Shown: positions 10,656-21,811 of the stretch, one piece after another
Layout of the letters: every line of letters starts with the position of its first letter
How positions within the stretch are numbered: the stretch's first letter is position 1
From: Castor canadensis
Taxonomy: Eukaryota; Chordata; Mammalia; Rodentia; Castoridae
Direction of reading: 5' to 3'
Length of the DNA: 64,000 nt
Assembly (NCBI RefSeq): GCF_047511655.1
Contig: NC_133390.1
Location: 127,587,583-127,651,582 of the forward strand
The notes under the pieces: generated by a model
Told to the model about the DNA's origin: nothing
Databases searched by the model: none
What the model saw: the letters and a program-made list of their open reading frames with translations, nothing else
Translations under genes and position numbers: made by a program

Positions 10656-11150
10656 TTACCCGTGGGTGGTCTTAGATGACTCTGGTCAAGAAGATCTCAG
10701 GTCTTGTGTCTCAGAACAAAGCATTGGACAGAGACAGAGACTGCAAGCAATAGTACAGTTTTATTGAAAGAAAAAGAGCAGTGGGCTCTAGCCAGATGGC
10801 ACAGAAGCCCTGATCTTTGTTCAAAAGGGCAATTTATATGTAGGTTGTAAGAACAAATTACGGGAAAAACCTGATGCTTTTTGCAGCAGGAGCTAGGGTT
10901 ATTGACAGGAAGATGTTATATAACATTTTTGACTGCTCATGTTCCTACCCATAATGCATTCTGTTATAATTGCATACATGAGATGCAGTCCATATGTATG
11001 AAGCTTTAAGTAGGGGTGCTTTCTCAAAAGGTCATCTGAGGACAGGTTCCCCAGCCTTCAGCATATGCACTAGCTCCAGAACTTTCCCTTCTGCACAGAC
11101 ATCTTCTTTTATCATGATACAGTGGCTATTGAGCTAACCACAAAAAGAGT
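10656..11150 (-). mobile_element. ERV LTR, antisense (copy 1)
   Basis: On the minus strand a TATA-like 'tataaatt' (plus 10831-10838) precedes AATAAA (plus 10760-10765, inside 'ttattgaaagaaaa') and a short U5. Stretches around 'ttggacagagacag', the AATAAA, the TATA and 'aagctttaagtagg' align with the LTR at 37.4-38.0 kb, so the two belong to one family. The U3 edge (right side) is uncertain because the copies diverge there. No internal viral genes are present. Confidence 0.65.
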
Positions 11151-11440
11151 ATTCCAAGGATGTTCTTAACTGGATGTCTCCTGATGGGGGCATGTCCTAG
11201 GTGGGACTTCTATGACATTTTATCTGGTCAGTCTCTATCCGCTCTTGACCAAACTATTTCTCTGTTCTCCTGTCTCAAAACTAGTTCCCCTTTCCAGGAA
11301 CTGCTTCTTTTAGTTCCTCATCATCACTATAAATGCACCACTCATAAATATTCCATGGGAATGATTCTTGTAAATGAGAAATAAAGTGAGCTTAGGTCCC
11401 ATTTGAGATTCCCATTATTTATATTAAAAAAAATTGTGTT
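11151..11440. other. No feature recognised
   Basis: Possibly the distal U3 of the adjacent LTR; otherwise unique-looking. Confidence 0.3.
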
Positions 11441-11552
11441 GAGGCTGAGTGTGGTGGTTCATGACTATAATTCCAGCTCTTGAGAGGCTGAGGCATGAAG
11501 TTCCATGCCAGTCTGAGATAGAGAGACTTTGTCACAAAAAAGAGAAAAAAGC
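11441..11552 (+). repeat. B1-like SINE
   Basis: 'gaggctgagtgtggtggttc' to 'gactttgtcacaaaaaagag'. Confidence 0.85.
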
Positions 11553-11849
11553 ATGTTGCTTTTAGGATATTTCAAAGCTCATGTGCTCAAAAAAATGCCT
11601 GACTATGCTAAAATCCCTAAATATTCCATAGACTAATCTCTACCATGTGACTGAGTCTTTTAGACCTAGGCAAAGTTGGGTTTCTGTCTAAAATCTGATC
11701 AAACATCCTAATGGCCTGGATTGGTAGGTTTGATTCTTGAGTTAAATCACTAGAGATTTTACCTTTTAGCCTTACTGATCTCACTTATATCTGGTTATAT
11801 CCAGATTTTTCCTGTGTACACAGAGTCAGAAGGCTAAATATCAATCATA

Positions 11850-11963
11850 ATTTCCTCTCCCCTCTCCTCCCCTCTGCTCCCCTTCCTCACTCCTTCTCTC
11901 CCTCCCTCTTTGCTTCTTTCCTTCCTTCCTTTCTTCCTTCCTTCCTTTCTTCCTTCCCTGTTT
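11850..11963. repeat. Pyrimidine tract with (TTCC)n microsatellite
   Basis: A ctcc-rich stretch grades into tandem ttcc units (about 11915-11958). Confidence 0.9.
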
Positions 11964-11977
11964 CTTCTCTTTCTTTC

Positions 11978-12163
11978 AATGGAAAGGATCTCACATTTTT
12001 GCCAGGCCAGCCTTGGATTGTGATCCTCTTACCTATACCAGCTGGGATCACAGACGCGCACCATCATGCCTGGCTTATTTTTGCCTAGGTTGGTCTCAAA
12101 CCCATGATTGTCCTAATCTCTGCTTCGTGAATAGTTGAGATTACAGGTGTGAGCCACCCCTTT
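11978..12163 (-). repeat. Two B1-like arms of a composite SINE
   Basis: Two inverted B1-like units in tandem ('gcgcaccatcatgcctggct', then 'gagattacaggtgtgagcca'). The ID-like module found in full trimers is absent. Confidence 0.75.
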
Positions 12164-12309
12164 CCAATCATAGTGTTTTTGTTTTGTTTTGTTTTTTAAT
12201 AGTGAAATAATGGACAGTGATTGTTTGGAGTAGCATATTACTTTGGTACTGAGAAGAGTCTGCTTCATAATGTTATATGTGCACTAAGAGGAAACAATCT
12301 TTTATTAAG

Positions 12310-12605
12310 AACCTATGACCACCAGGCTTTTCTATGTCTAGTCTTCCTAACAATCCTGTCCGGTTGCAAGTGAGAAAATGGAGATTTTTTCCTAGATAAA
12401 TGATGTGAATTGCCCAAGGTGGTGGGCATACCTACTATGGCAAAAGTAGAATTTGGGGGCAGGGGTAGTACTAGAGCTTGAACTCGGGGTCTTTCACTTG
12501 CTAAGCAGGCACTCTACCACTTGGGCCACACTGCTGGCCAAGGTGGGATTTGAACCCAAGTGTGTATGATTCCAAAGTCTCTATTCTTCCCTTCACACAA
12601 GCTGC
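12310..12605 (+). repeat. MIR SINE, split by an ID-like SINE
   Basis: MIR core motifs: 'gagaaaatggag', 'aattgcccaaggt' and 'gggatttgaacccaagtg' followed by 'ccaaagtct'. The MIR is interrupted at 12459-12540. Confidence 0.75.
12459..12540 (-). repeat. ID-like SINE inside MIR
   Basis: Inverted unit 'gagcttgaactcggggtctt' to 'cttgggccacactgctggcc'. Confidence 0.85.
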
Positions 12606-12699
12606 CTCTTAAGTACCCTGTGAGCAGGTCCTCTCCTTAAATCAGAGTGAAGTCACAGAAAGGCCAAATGTGCTGCCAGCACTCTATGTCCAGTGTGAA

Positions 12700-12908
12700 A
12701 AGTAAAATCACACTGCACCTTGTGACTACACAGTGTAGGTCTCCCTTCTGTGCTTACATTTATGAATCTGTTCCTTTCCTTGGAGAATAGATTTCTAGAG
12801 GGTGGGCATAGAGTCTTATAATCTCCACATTGCTAGGGTCTGCCACAGTACCTATCCTGGTACCTGGCACATGATAGGTCCTCGATAAATGTTTGTTGAA
12901 TGAGTGAG
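12700..12908 (+). mobile_element. L2 LINE relic (3' end)
   Basis: 'gtacctggcacatgataggt' followed by 'ataaatgtttgttgaatgag' is the diagnostic L2 terminus. Confidence 0.75.
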
Positions 12909-13019
12909 GCACTTTCCATGGTGCTACAGACACTACCTTCACAATTCATCTGGTTGAACACGTATTGTATTTCTTGATTCGACATCAGCATTGTTCAATG
13001 TGAAGTCTTTTTTTGTCAC

Positions 13020-13235
13020 TAAGCTCAATCCATTTACTGATGACTATGTCCTGGTGCCTCCACTGTGCTCTGAGCAATCATCAATCTTAGCAACTCTCTC
13101 TCTATGTTATTCTGCAGCTCATCTCTCTCATAGTCTGAAAGTTCTTGAGGTCAGAGACCACATCTTTTCTGTCCTTTTATCTCTAGTACCTTCAGAAGTG
13201 CTGGGCCCATAGAAGGTTCTCAGTCATACAATCAG
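13020..13235 (+). mobile_element. Second L2-like relic
   Basis: 'gaggtcagagaccacatctt' followed by 'gtgctgggcccatagaaggt' follows the L2 3'-end layout in degraded form. Confidence 0.55.
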
Positions 13236-14345
13236 TTAATAATTCTCCCATCTGTCTGATCAACTCATCAAAGGACCCTACAAGAAAGCAAGGTCACAGC
13301 CATGCTCTTGGTAGAACAAGACTCTTGCCAAGGGATCTCATGGGTTGCTATGTCTTCTTTGGAGGACAACAACCGTATTCTTTATTTTTTTTCTATTCCC
13401 GGTGGCTACTAAGCCTTGCCAAATCGAAGGATGAGTACGTGAGTCTCAAAGGCTCACATATAGCAGTCAATGAGGAATTTCAAAACCTGTCAGATCTGAA
13501 ACAGTCTCACAAATCATCTGCTACCAGCCTGAAGCCCCTGAAGCAACTGAAAAAAATCTTTCACAATGTGGCATTTACACGCAGGCTGCCTTGGAGACTG
13601 TGCAGGCTGTGGACTGGTCCTGAGTAAACACAGGCTGCACTGAAGCGCCATTGTGGGCCCTGCTAGGTCTTTTAAGCTCCTCTGGGATCTGAAGTTGATT
13701 TGTAGCCGGAGCCAAGTCACTGCCAAGGTCCCCCTGCCCCCAACCCTCAACTTACCGTTCCTTGCCTTTTTTTTTTTTTAATTAACTAAACGAAAATCAT
13801 CTACGGAGTAGGCATTAGCAGCAGGCTGCCAGTGGTAAGAATTTTTTTTTTTGGCGGGGGGGAGTTACTCAGTGTTTTCATCTAATCTACTGAAATGGAG
13901 GAATGAGCCCTTAGAAGGTAGTGCAGAAACGCTGGCCCCGTACTTGGCAGGAAGGCCATTTAGGGCTGCCAAGGAGAGGGTCCGTGGCACTACTCCCCAG
14001 GAAGGCTTTTACTTCCAGGTGGGGTTATCCTCAGCTTCTTCTGAGGAACACTGAGAAGTCCTCAATTTCCCAAATACCTCTTGCAGACTCCAGATGGCAG
14101 CCTGCTGCTTTCTTTGGTTCTTGAAATGCAAATGGCACTGAGAGAGAGAGAATTCTGGAAGGAATCTAATGGATGGTGTTTAATTCTTTGCAACTTAATC
14201 TTTAGAAACGCAAGCACATCTTTTCTGGGCCTCAGCTATTTTCCTATAAAACAGATGATAATGCTACCTAACACAAGCTTTTGCTACTATTGTTGCTGGG
14301 TTGTTTTTGAATTCTTTTTGTTCGTTTTTTTGTAATTGTTGTTTT
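13236..14345. other. About 1.1 kb with no recognised repeat
   Basis: This is among the longer repeat-free stretches in the window. Open frames of 60-100 codons occur on both strands, but none is bounded by a convincing acceptor and donor pair. A donor-like 'tacgtgagtc' lies near 13435. Confidence 0.35.
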
Positions 14346-14671
14346 TTTTTAGCTATACTGGTGTTTGAACTCAGGGAACTGCACTTGTTAGGCTGGTGCT
14401 CTGCCCCTTGAGCCACGCCCCTAGCCCTTTATGCTTTAGATATTTTTTTTCTGGTAGGGGATTACATTTTTGCACCCTAATCTGGATCATGCTCCTATTT
14501 ATGCCTCCTGCATAGCTGGGATGGCAAGTGCTCACCGCCACACCCAGTTTATTGGTTGAATTGGAGGGGGTCTCACTAACTTTTACCTGGACTGACTTTG
14601 AACCATGATTCTTCCAATCTCTGCTTCCCAAGTAGCTGGGATTACAGGCACAAGTTACTGTGCTTGCCCCC
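14346..14671 (-). repeat. Trimeric SINE (B1-like, B1-like, ID-like)
   Basis: Read on plus: inverted ID module ('tgtttgaactcagggaactg' to 'gccacgcccctagccc'), then two inverted B1-like arms ending 'gctgggattacaggcacaag'. Confidence 0.85.
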
Positions 14672-14681
14672 ACGCACACCT

Positions 14682-14792
14682 TTTTTTTTTTTTTGAAACT
14701 GGTTTTGCTATGTAGCCCAGGCTGGCCCCAAGATCTCTTGCCTCTGCCTCTGGAGTGCTGGGATTAAAGATGTGCACCACCATGCCAGGAAT
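14682..14792 (-). repeat. B1-like SINE
   Basis: T-run, 'tatgtagcccaggctggccc' and 'gtgctgggattaaagatgtg'. Confidence 0.9.
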
Positions 14793-14867
14793 CATATTCC
14801 AGTTTTTTGATACTGGAATTATTTTGCAAATCAAAAACCTTTCTACAGATAGAAGTATTATCCATAA

Positions 14868-14985
14868 TTATTTCTGCCCTTCACTCTGTAAGCCACTTAT
14901 AGGCAAGGACTGTCTTGCTCTATACTCACAGTAACTTGCTCAGATCATTGTACTAAGAGAGCAGGGGCCCAATAAAAGGTGAATT
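14868..14985 (+). mobile_element. L2-like relic
   Basis: 'ggcaaggactgtcttgctct' and 'gcaggggcccaataaaagg' resemble the L2 3' region. Short and degraded. Confidence 0.45.
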
Positions 14986-15069
14986 GGGTCAGACTAATTT
15001 CAGCAGCAGGAAAGATAAGTATATTTTAACCTTCTGTCATGGCTAACATTGAGATCCTCCCTTCTAAAC

Positions 15070-15165
15070 CAGGTGTGGTGGTACACAGCTGTATTCCTAG
15101 CATTGGAAGATCAGCTGGGGCTATATAGCAAGACCCTATCTCAGAAAAAATAAAAATAAAGATCC
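15070..15165 (+). repeat. B1-like SINE, partial
   Basis: 'ccaggtgtggtggtacacag' to 'tagcaagaccctatctcaga'. Confidence 0.8.
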
Positions 15166-15486
15166 TCATTTCTTTAAAGATCACAGCATAATCACTGAAC
15201 TATGTCCTTTTGTTTTGGGACTACAGAGCAAACCAACCACCTCTATGACTGCCCATGGAACTCCCAGCCATTAAACACAGTCAATGCACTTCTGGGACTC
15301 TTCACCCCAGATCTCCCCAAAAGTCCACAAATTAGTCTACAGTCATTGTACCCAGTGGGGTCAGGCTACAATTCCAAACCTCTGCGTCCAGAAGGATGGT
15401 TATCATGTATATGAGACAAGAAAAAACCCAATCTAATGATGCTTAGCAACGGCAGAGCTATATAGGTGTTCCATTTTCTGTCTTTC
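15166..15486. other. No feature recognised
   Basis: Unique-looking sequence. Confidence 0.35.
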
Positions 15487-15580
15487 TTTTTTTTTTAACT
15501 TTTGGTGCTGGGGGTCGAAACCAGGACCTACATACAATTAGGTAAGTGCTCTTCCCACTGAGTTATATCTTCAGCCTGGC
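15487..15580 (-). repeat. ID-like SINE
   Basis: T-run, 'ttggtgctgggggtcgaaac' to 'cccactgagttatatcttca'. Confidence 0.8.
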
Positions 15581-16232
15581 ACAGGCACTTTTCAATTTAC
15601 TTTGAAAGGAAGCCCGATAGAAAGGTCAAGAATGGCTATGATAAAATTGGACTGTACTCTCAGTCTCTCATCAACTTAGTGTTGGGTTAGCAGTTCCTTT
15701 GCCATCCAAGTGGAGAGATGACTTCTAAATAGATTTCTATTGTTCTGTTTGGGAGCAAAGGCTGCTTTCCTCATGTGTGGCTGTTTCCTGGGTTTAGAAC
15801 GCCTCCTGTTGGCCCACACTCTCAAAATGGAACCAAACCTGGACCATCCTAGAGAGTTAGAATGAGTTTGTCTTGGGCTTGCCACACAAGGCCATCTGGA
15901 GAGGCAGAGACTTCAGCAGAAAGAAGTTTATATCCACTGCCCATAGCCAAGAAAAGAGCAGCAAGGGATTCCCAAACAGAGATGCAACCACACAGACATG
16001 GGACCCCAAACCAGTAGAGAAGGAAGTCTTAACACCAAGCAAAGTTGTGCATTTTGATGATCAAGGGTCTTGTGCCAATTTCTGAGACAATACTGTTTGT
16101 GACTTAAAATAGCAGTACAATGATTACCTCAGGGGGGAAAACAAACAAACAAACAAGGTGTGTTGGCGATTGGGAGATAGGGACAATTACTCCATTAAAT
16201 TATGTTCGAAGCATGTAAAGATGAATTTCTAC
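15581..16232. other. No feature recognised
   Basis: Unique-looking sequence; open frames of about 60-70 codons on both strands are unsupported. Confidence 0.35.
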
Positions 16233-16314
16233 TGGGCTGATGAAGTAGCTTAAGTAGTAGAGCACCTGCCTAGCAAGTGTGAGGCCCTGAGTTCAAGTCC
16301 CAGTACTACAAAAA
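16233..16314 (+). repeat. ID-like SINE
   Basis: 'gtagagcacctgcctagcaa' and 'gagttcaagtcccagtacta'. Confidence 0.88.
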
Positions 16315-17534
16315 AACAGAATTCCTACTTTGATTATAATCCAATATATCAACTCATGTATTTTAAACATTTGAGACTTTAGTTTTCTGTCTAATTATGT
16401 ACATGAAACTGTGTAAAATATTCTCCCTTTTTAATATTATGTACTAGAGACTAAGACCATTTACTGCTGAGTTAACAAATCAATAAATAACAGGATACAC
16501 ATATCTAGAGAAATATAGACACCTATCTGTAGAACTATGACTAGGCAGTTAACTAGAATTGACGTGGACTGGGATAGTAATAGGGGAAGGAGAGAGAGGG
16601 ATTCTCTATTTTCCCTCTACTGTGGGCAGCAGAGTGCAGAACTGAGTGCTTGCCATTGGAAAACATTGACCATGACCAAGTTGCTTAGCTCCCATTCACT
16701 CATGCATGTTAATAAACAAGTTATGGAGAAGCAAGAAACTGAGAAGCAGCCTCATGGAGCATTCAAGAAAGAGGCTGACAGCCAAAGTCTAGGGCTGAGG
16801 CCTGCTTGAAATCCAGAGAGGACAGCCAGACTACCTGGGAGGTACTGCAAGCATAGAGCCACAGCAGACCTCCAGGCATCAAGTTAGTGCCTGAGCAAAC
16901 CTTCATGAGGGCATCACTGCTCTGGGAGGACTTGTATTATCCATAGCTCAGATTTCTAGGCATGTCATCTTCTGTCTCAGTCCCTGTTTACTTTTTAGGC
17001 CATCCATGAAAAGATGGCCAAGCTCGCATTAGTTTATCAGAGGGTGGGAACAGCCTTGGGAGAATGAGTAGAAGTCTACTATATCCACTTCATTGTATTT
17101 CAAGGCAGCGTATTTTCCTGTCTGCTGACTTTCAAGACGGCCCTGCCAAACAGTCTGTGTGAGAGTAAATGAACAAATAAAAGGATTGCTTTGTAGCTAT
17201 TTGGACTTGGTTTTGAAGGAACTTTATCTTCATTCACATGAAAAAATAAACAAACTCTAGCTTCAACTTCTCCATGTCCCACAAAAATGTTCGATGTGTG
17301 CCTACAGAAGGAGCAGGGAGAAAAGGATGGAAAGAATGACTCAGTTTTTGATGGAAAATATTCCTCTGTCAGGAACAGAGGGTGCTCTATGGGTGGATTA
17401 GTGACTACAGCACTGGGGGAAATGGAGCGGCATTAGGATCATCTGAAGTGCTGCAGGGAAAAAGCAAATAGGACACAGAGTAGTAAAGAAAATTCCCATA
17501 TGGAAACAGATTAAAAGGACACAGGAGAATGTGG
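16315..17534. other. About 1.2 kb with no recognised repeat
   Basis: No SINE or LINE hallmark was seen. The 90-codon plus-strand frame at 16537-16809 has no recognisable domain. Confidence 0.35.
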
Positions 17535-17617
17535 AAGGGCACACTGTGATCCTAGCACTTGGGAGGCTGAGGCAGGGGAAACAGGAGTTTGAGGCCAGCC
17601 TGGGCTGGCCCATCTCA

Positions 17618-17652
<35 letters not shown>

Positions 17653-17662
17653 TGTGTGTGTC
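17535..17662 (+). repeat. B1-like SINE with (TG)n tail
   Basis: 'gatcctagcacttgggaggc' and 'ggccagcctgggctggccca', then about 45 bases of alternating tg from 17618. The microsatellite sits where the A-rich tail would be. Confidence 0.8.
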
Positions 17663-17825
17663 ATATATCCCCAAATGTCAAAGACACTGCATGGCAAAAT
17701 TGTACTCTCTTCCTTAAGTGTCTTCTGTTCTTACTCCAAAATGCCTTTTTTGCCCATATAACTCGGACTCATTGTTCACATTCTTAATTACACAGTCAAA
17801 ATGATGCCTTATAAAAAATGCTAAA

Positions 17826-17914
17826 ATATGGGGTGGGGCATGGCTCAAGTGGTAGAGCATCTTCCTTGCAATTACAAAGATCAGAGTTCAAATGCCAGTA
17901 CTGTCCAAAGAAAA
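17826..17914 (+). repeat. ID-like SINE
   Basis: 'catggctcaagtggtagagc' and 'gagttcaaatgccagtactg'. Confidence 0.85.
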
Positions 17915-18120
17915 GTTAAAATATTATATATAAGCCAAAGCACTCTTTGACCATTTGTCTATCAAAGATTAACTCCTACCAAACCAGAGACTTCTGCATT
18001 AGGAGTTTGGTGGGCACAGTTTTCTTTTTTTAATGAGGTAGATTCTTATTGTTGAAAAAACAAAAGAACTTGTGATACTATTCATGTAAGAAGCAAAATG
18101 CCCTCTAGACAATACTATAT

Positions 18121-18152
18121 AGTATCTATCTATCTATATTTATCTATCTGTG
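18121..18152. repeat. (TATC)n microsatellite
   Basis: Imperfect tatc units. Confidence 0.85.
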
Positions 18153-18241
18153 TCACTAGCCTATGTAAGAAATATAAGAAATGAAGTGAAGACATAGAGG
18201 GGAATTTCTACTTCTGGTAATGGTGAAATAAATTAGATAAG

Positions 18242-18316
18242 TCCCAGAGTTGGCGGTCAGCACTCACTTAGTATGTAAGGTCAAGGGTTCAGTCCTTAGC
18301 ACCTAAAAAAAAAATT
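18242..18316 (+). repeat. ID-like SINE, diverged
   Basis: 'ggcggtcagcactcacttag' and 'gggttcagtccttagcacct', followed by an A-run. Confidence 0.65.
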
Positions 18317-18789
18317 AGATAATGTTTTTCTGAAGATGAGGTTAACTTCAAAATACACAAAACTTGAGTATGTGCACTTAAAGACAACAGGAAGCTATTA
18401 ACATAGTGAATAATTACTAAGATAGGATCCAGGGAAGAGCAGGTCTCAGAAAAATGACCTTAGTGTTTGGGACCTCTGGGAGTTATTTGCTCAGTTAGGG
18501 GATTCTTTTGAGAGGATAAGAAAATGAGAGGTTCTACTAACCTTGTTAGAATATGGGATCAGGAAAATACAAAATTTAACCAGGAACAGGCATTCCCTGG
18601 CTAAAGCTCTCATGCTTTTTGTTGAGATGTCAACATTCCACGTGTATGACAAGACTATACAGAGATAAGCAGGTCTTTGGAGAATGGAGTCAGCTTTGAG
18701 TAATCTGTTCCTGAATTTGGCTTACAGTAAACTCATATTCCTTGGGTATGTATATGCCCACCAGAATAAATAAAAATCTTCTCTGGAGA
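18317..18789. other. No feature recognised
   Basis: Unique-looking sequence preceding the L1 cluster. Confidence 0.35.
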
Positions 18790-19055
18790 AAGAATACATC
18801 ACGATGGGCAAATTGTTCTATCAACAATTGGCAAATGCATAATTGACCTATAATTAAAGCAAAACAGACATACAGGAAACAAGAAGAAAAAAAATACCTA
18901 GCAGAAACAGCAAATGGTAAAGAGACCTACAGAGAAATGAGATAATGGGGCTATCAGAAACTCTGAAATTAATCTATTTATTATGTTTAGGGAGATAAAA
19001 AACAAGACTGAGAAAATATGGCAGAGAAGTAGAAACTATAAAAAAGAACAAAGTC
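18790..19055 (+). mobile_element. Ancient L1 relic, left of the younger L1
   Basis: A-rich sequence with 'tagcagaaacagcaaatgg', consistent with an old L1 that is split by the younger L1 and recognisable again from about 23.56 kb. The call is based mainly on context. Confidence 0.45.
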
Positions 19056-19063
19056 GGAGAATT

Positions 19064-19073
19064 CCAAGATGGC
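19064..19073 (+). promoter_or_regulatory. YY1-like site at L1 element A start
   Basis: The motif ccaagatggc sits within about 10 bases of the element's 5' end. In human L1 a YY1 site of this core directs accurate initiation (established). It recurs at the starts of the L1 copies at 51371, 53042 and, inverted, 47591-47600. Confidence 0.65.
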
Positions 19074-20062
19074 GGCTAGAGGGAGGAAGCAGAAAGCGAG
19101 CCTCCTGTAGTAAAATCTTGGAGAGATGCTGGAGACACACCTTGCAGGCAAAACCACTGAGAAGAGGCAAAACTTTGACCCCTCCACACCTCCAGCCAGC
19201 ACAGAGAATCTCTACTTCATGTTAAATGGAGAAACCAGGAGGGCCCCTGGGCCGCCAGTCACCGGCGCCCAGACGGCTTGGGAAGACGTGGACAAGGTGA
19301 GCTTAGTGGTATGTGGTACTCCCACAGACAACCCTGGGCCAGATCAGCATAGCCCCCTGGACAGACTGACCTCCACCCAGGGAAAAAAGAGAAACTGAGT
19401 AATAAGCAATAAGAACAATAAAGACACGTTGCAAAGAGGGTGGGGCACACTAAGTGCCGAAGAGAAAGGGAGGGGAATCCCTCCCAAAACTGTAAATAAA
19501 CAAGCTGGATCTGGCCAGAGAAGGCGGGAGCCGGGGCACGCGCCCAGCAACCAGGAGTGGGAAAGCTTGTGAGAGTGGCGGTGGGAGGAAAACTCCACAG
19601 AAGAGGAGGAAGACCCACTTCCCATGTGAGCTGTAAACAAAAACGCAGGCCAGAGAAAGTGGGTGCAGTGTTACTTCCCCCAATGTGCTTAGAAAGGGGA
19701 AAGCTTGTAGCAGCAGCTTACGCACAGGAGAACTCTGAGTAAACAAAGCCTGCTGGGCCAGGTGAGTGCTAAGCTCACCCCTGAGATTTGCATAAATAAT
19801 GCTTCCAGCAACAGCAGGCTGACAGCAGCAGGCAGGCAAGCCACAGCCACAGATAGCCATTCACAGAACTGTCTCCAGACTCTTTTTTTTCTCTCTCCCT
19901 ATCTTTGATGAGAAAACAACCGAACTACACCTGCATGCTGAAAAACTTACTGAAACTGTATTGCATTTGAACTTGGGACACTTGGTGGGCTTTGTGTGTG
20001 TGTGTGTGTGTGTGTGTGTAGTTTTGTTCTACTTTATGTCTCTCCTTTGATGAGACAACTAC

Positions 20063-20108
20063 AGAACAGCATCTGAAAAAAAAAAAAAAAAAAAAAGAAC
20101 AACATCTG
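20063..20108 (+). repeat. Short poly(A) insertion flanked by a 13-bp repeat
   Basis: Within the L1 5'UTR, agaacagcatctg (20063-20075) and agaacaacatctg (20096-20108) flank a run of about 20 A. The copy at 54060 has this 13-mer only once and no A-run. The layout fits a tail-only retroposition with a TSD. Confidence 0.6.
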
Positions 20109-20562
20109 AGGCACCATCTCCAGGATTGCAGGCTGAGGGACGAACACCAAAATTATTAAGACTGAGATTTCATTGCATTTGAACTTGGAGGTTTTTATTT
20201 TTTATTTTGTTTTATTTTATTTTATATATATATATATTTTTTCTTTCATTTACTTATTTTTTACTTTTATTCTTATCTTTACTCTTTTTTATTTTTTATT
20301 TTCAATCCTCTCTCTGTCTCTCTAATGCCTTTTCAGCTTACAGTTGATTAGTACACTGTCTCTCCCTGTTTATACCTTTGAAACTTTTTTGTTTGTTTCT
20401 TCGTTTTTTTTTCTACTTGATTATTTGTTTATCCCTTTTCCTGTACTTCTTTGCTTTCCATCCCCTCTCAACCTACCATTCTAAATATCACCAGTGCTAT
20501 TATTACAAGCCAGAAAATACTTAACTGCACACAGTACAGGGACAATAATAACACCAAGGGCA

Positions 20563-21720
20563 ATGACGGGAGACAGAAAAAACAGGGAAACCAGTTTCCC
20601 CACAGCAAAAAATTAGTACAGGAACCAGAGGGAAATGAAGAAAACAGATACTCAGATCCAGACTCCAACAAGATGAAGATAAACTATGCCAAAGAACCCA
20701 ATGGAGCCAACAAGAACAATCTAAAAGAAGAAATCCCACAGGAAATCAATAAGAATTTCATAGAGATGATACTGAAAATGGTCAACCAAAATGTACAGGA
20801 GACACTCAAGAAATTCCAAGACAACAAAAATAGAGAATTTGAAAAAGCAAAAGAAGAAATAAAGGAAACCATAGAAGCACCGTATAAACACCAAAGTGAA
20901 ACAGAGAACACGATTAATAAACAGATAAATGAACTCAGGACAAAAATAGACAACATTAAAGAGGAAATGACCCAGGATATGGAAAACCTCAGAAAAAAGA
21001 ATGAAATAGAATTGCAAAACAAAATGGAAAGCCAATCCAGCAGAATAGAACAAACAGAAGACAGAATCTCAGAACTCGAAGATGAAATGGCAATTAAAGG
21101 AAAAACCGAAGAACTATTAATTAAACAACTCAAGACCTGTGAAAAGAAAATGCAAGAACTCACCGACTCCATCAAAAGACCAAATCTGAGAATCATGGGC
21201 ATCGAAGAAGAAGAGGTGCAAGCGAAGGGAATGTGTAATATATTCAACAAAATAATAACAGAAAATTTCCCAAATCTAGAGAAAGATACTCCCATACAGA
21301 TGCAAGAGGCCTCCAGGAGACCAAATAGACCAATTCAAAATAGAACTACCCCATGACATATCATCATTAAGACAACAAGTACAGAAACTAGGGAAAGAAT
21401 ATTAAAGGCTGTAAGAGAGAAAAAACAAATAACATACAAAGGATAACCCATCAAAATCACAGCAGACTTCTCAACAGAAACATTAAAAGCAAGAAGAGCG
21501 TGGGGTGAGATCTTCCGGGCACTGAATGAAAATAACTTCAACCCCAGGATACTCTACCCAGCAAAACTATCATTCAAAATACATGGAGCAATAAAAGTCT
21601 TCCATGATAAGCAGAAACTAAAACAATATGTGACCACAAAGCCACCACTACAAAAGATTCTTCAAGGGATTCTGCACACAGAAAGTGAAACCCAACATAA
21701 CCATGAAAGGACAGGCAGCA
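20563..21720 (+). pseudogene. ORF1: L1 element A ORF1 (broken)
   Basis: Encodes an L1 ORF1p-like RNA-binding protein: basic N-terminus, a long coiled coil and an RRM-like part containing RPNLRIMGIEEEE. The start codon at 20563 is out of frame with the body because one A is missing just after it compared with the copy at 54530. A TGA at 21354-21356 ends the frame where the intact copy continues into a PPHIIIKIT segment. Another stop follows in 'aaaggataaccc' near 21440. The CTD residues are visible downstream (KARRAWGEIFRAL). Confidence 0.9.
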
Positions 21721-21811
21721 CCAAACTATAGGAAAAGAAAAAGCAAGAAAGTAGAGAGTAACTTCAACTTAAGTACACACAATCAAACCTTCAAACAACT
21801 AAGACAACTAA

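Noticed and set aside
17618-17662. CRISPR-like or tandem array
   Set aside because: Plain (TG)n microsatellite; no repeat-spacer structure occurs anywhere in the window.
20684-21295. Antisense 203-codon frame over L1 ORF1 (also 54652-55266)
   Set aside because: It mirrors the A-rich coiled-coil coding strand. Phe/Ser/Leu-rich antisense frames are expected there.
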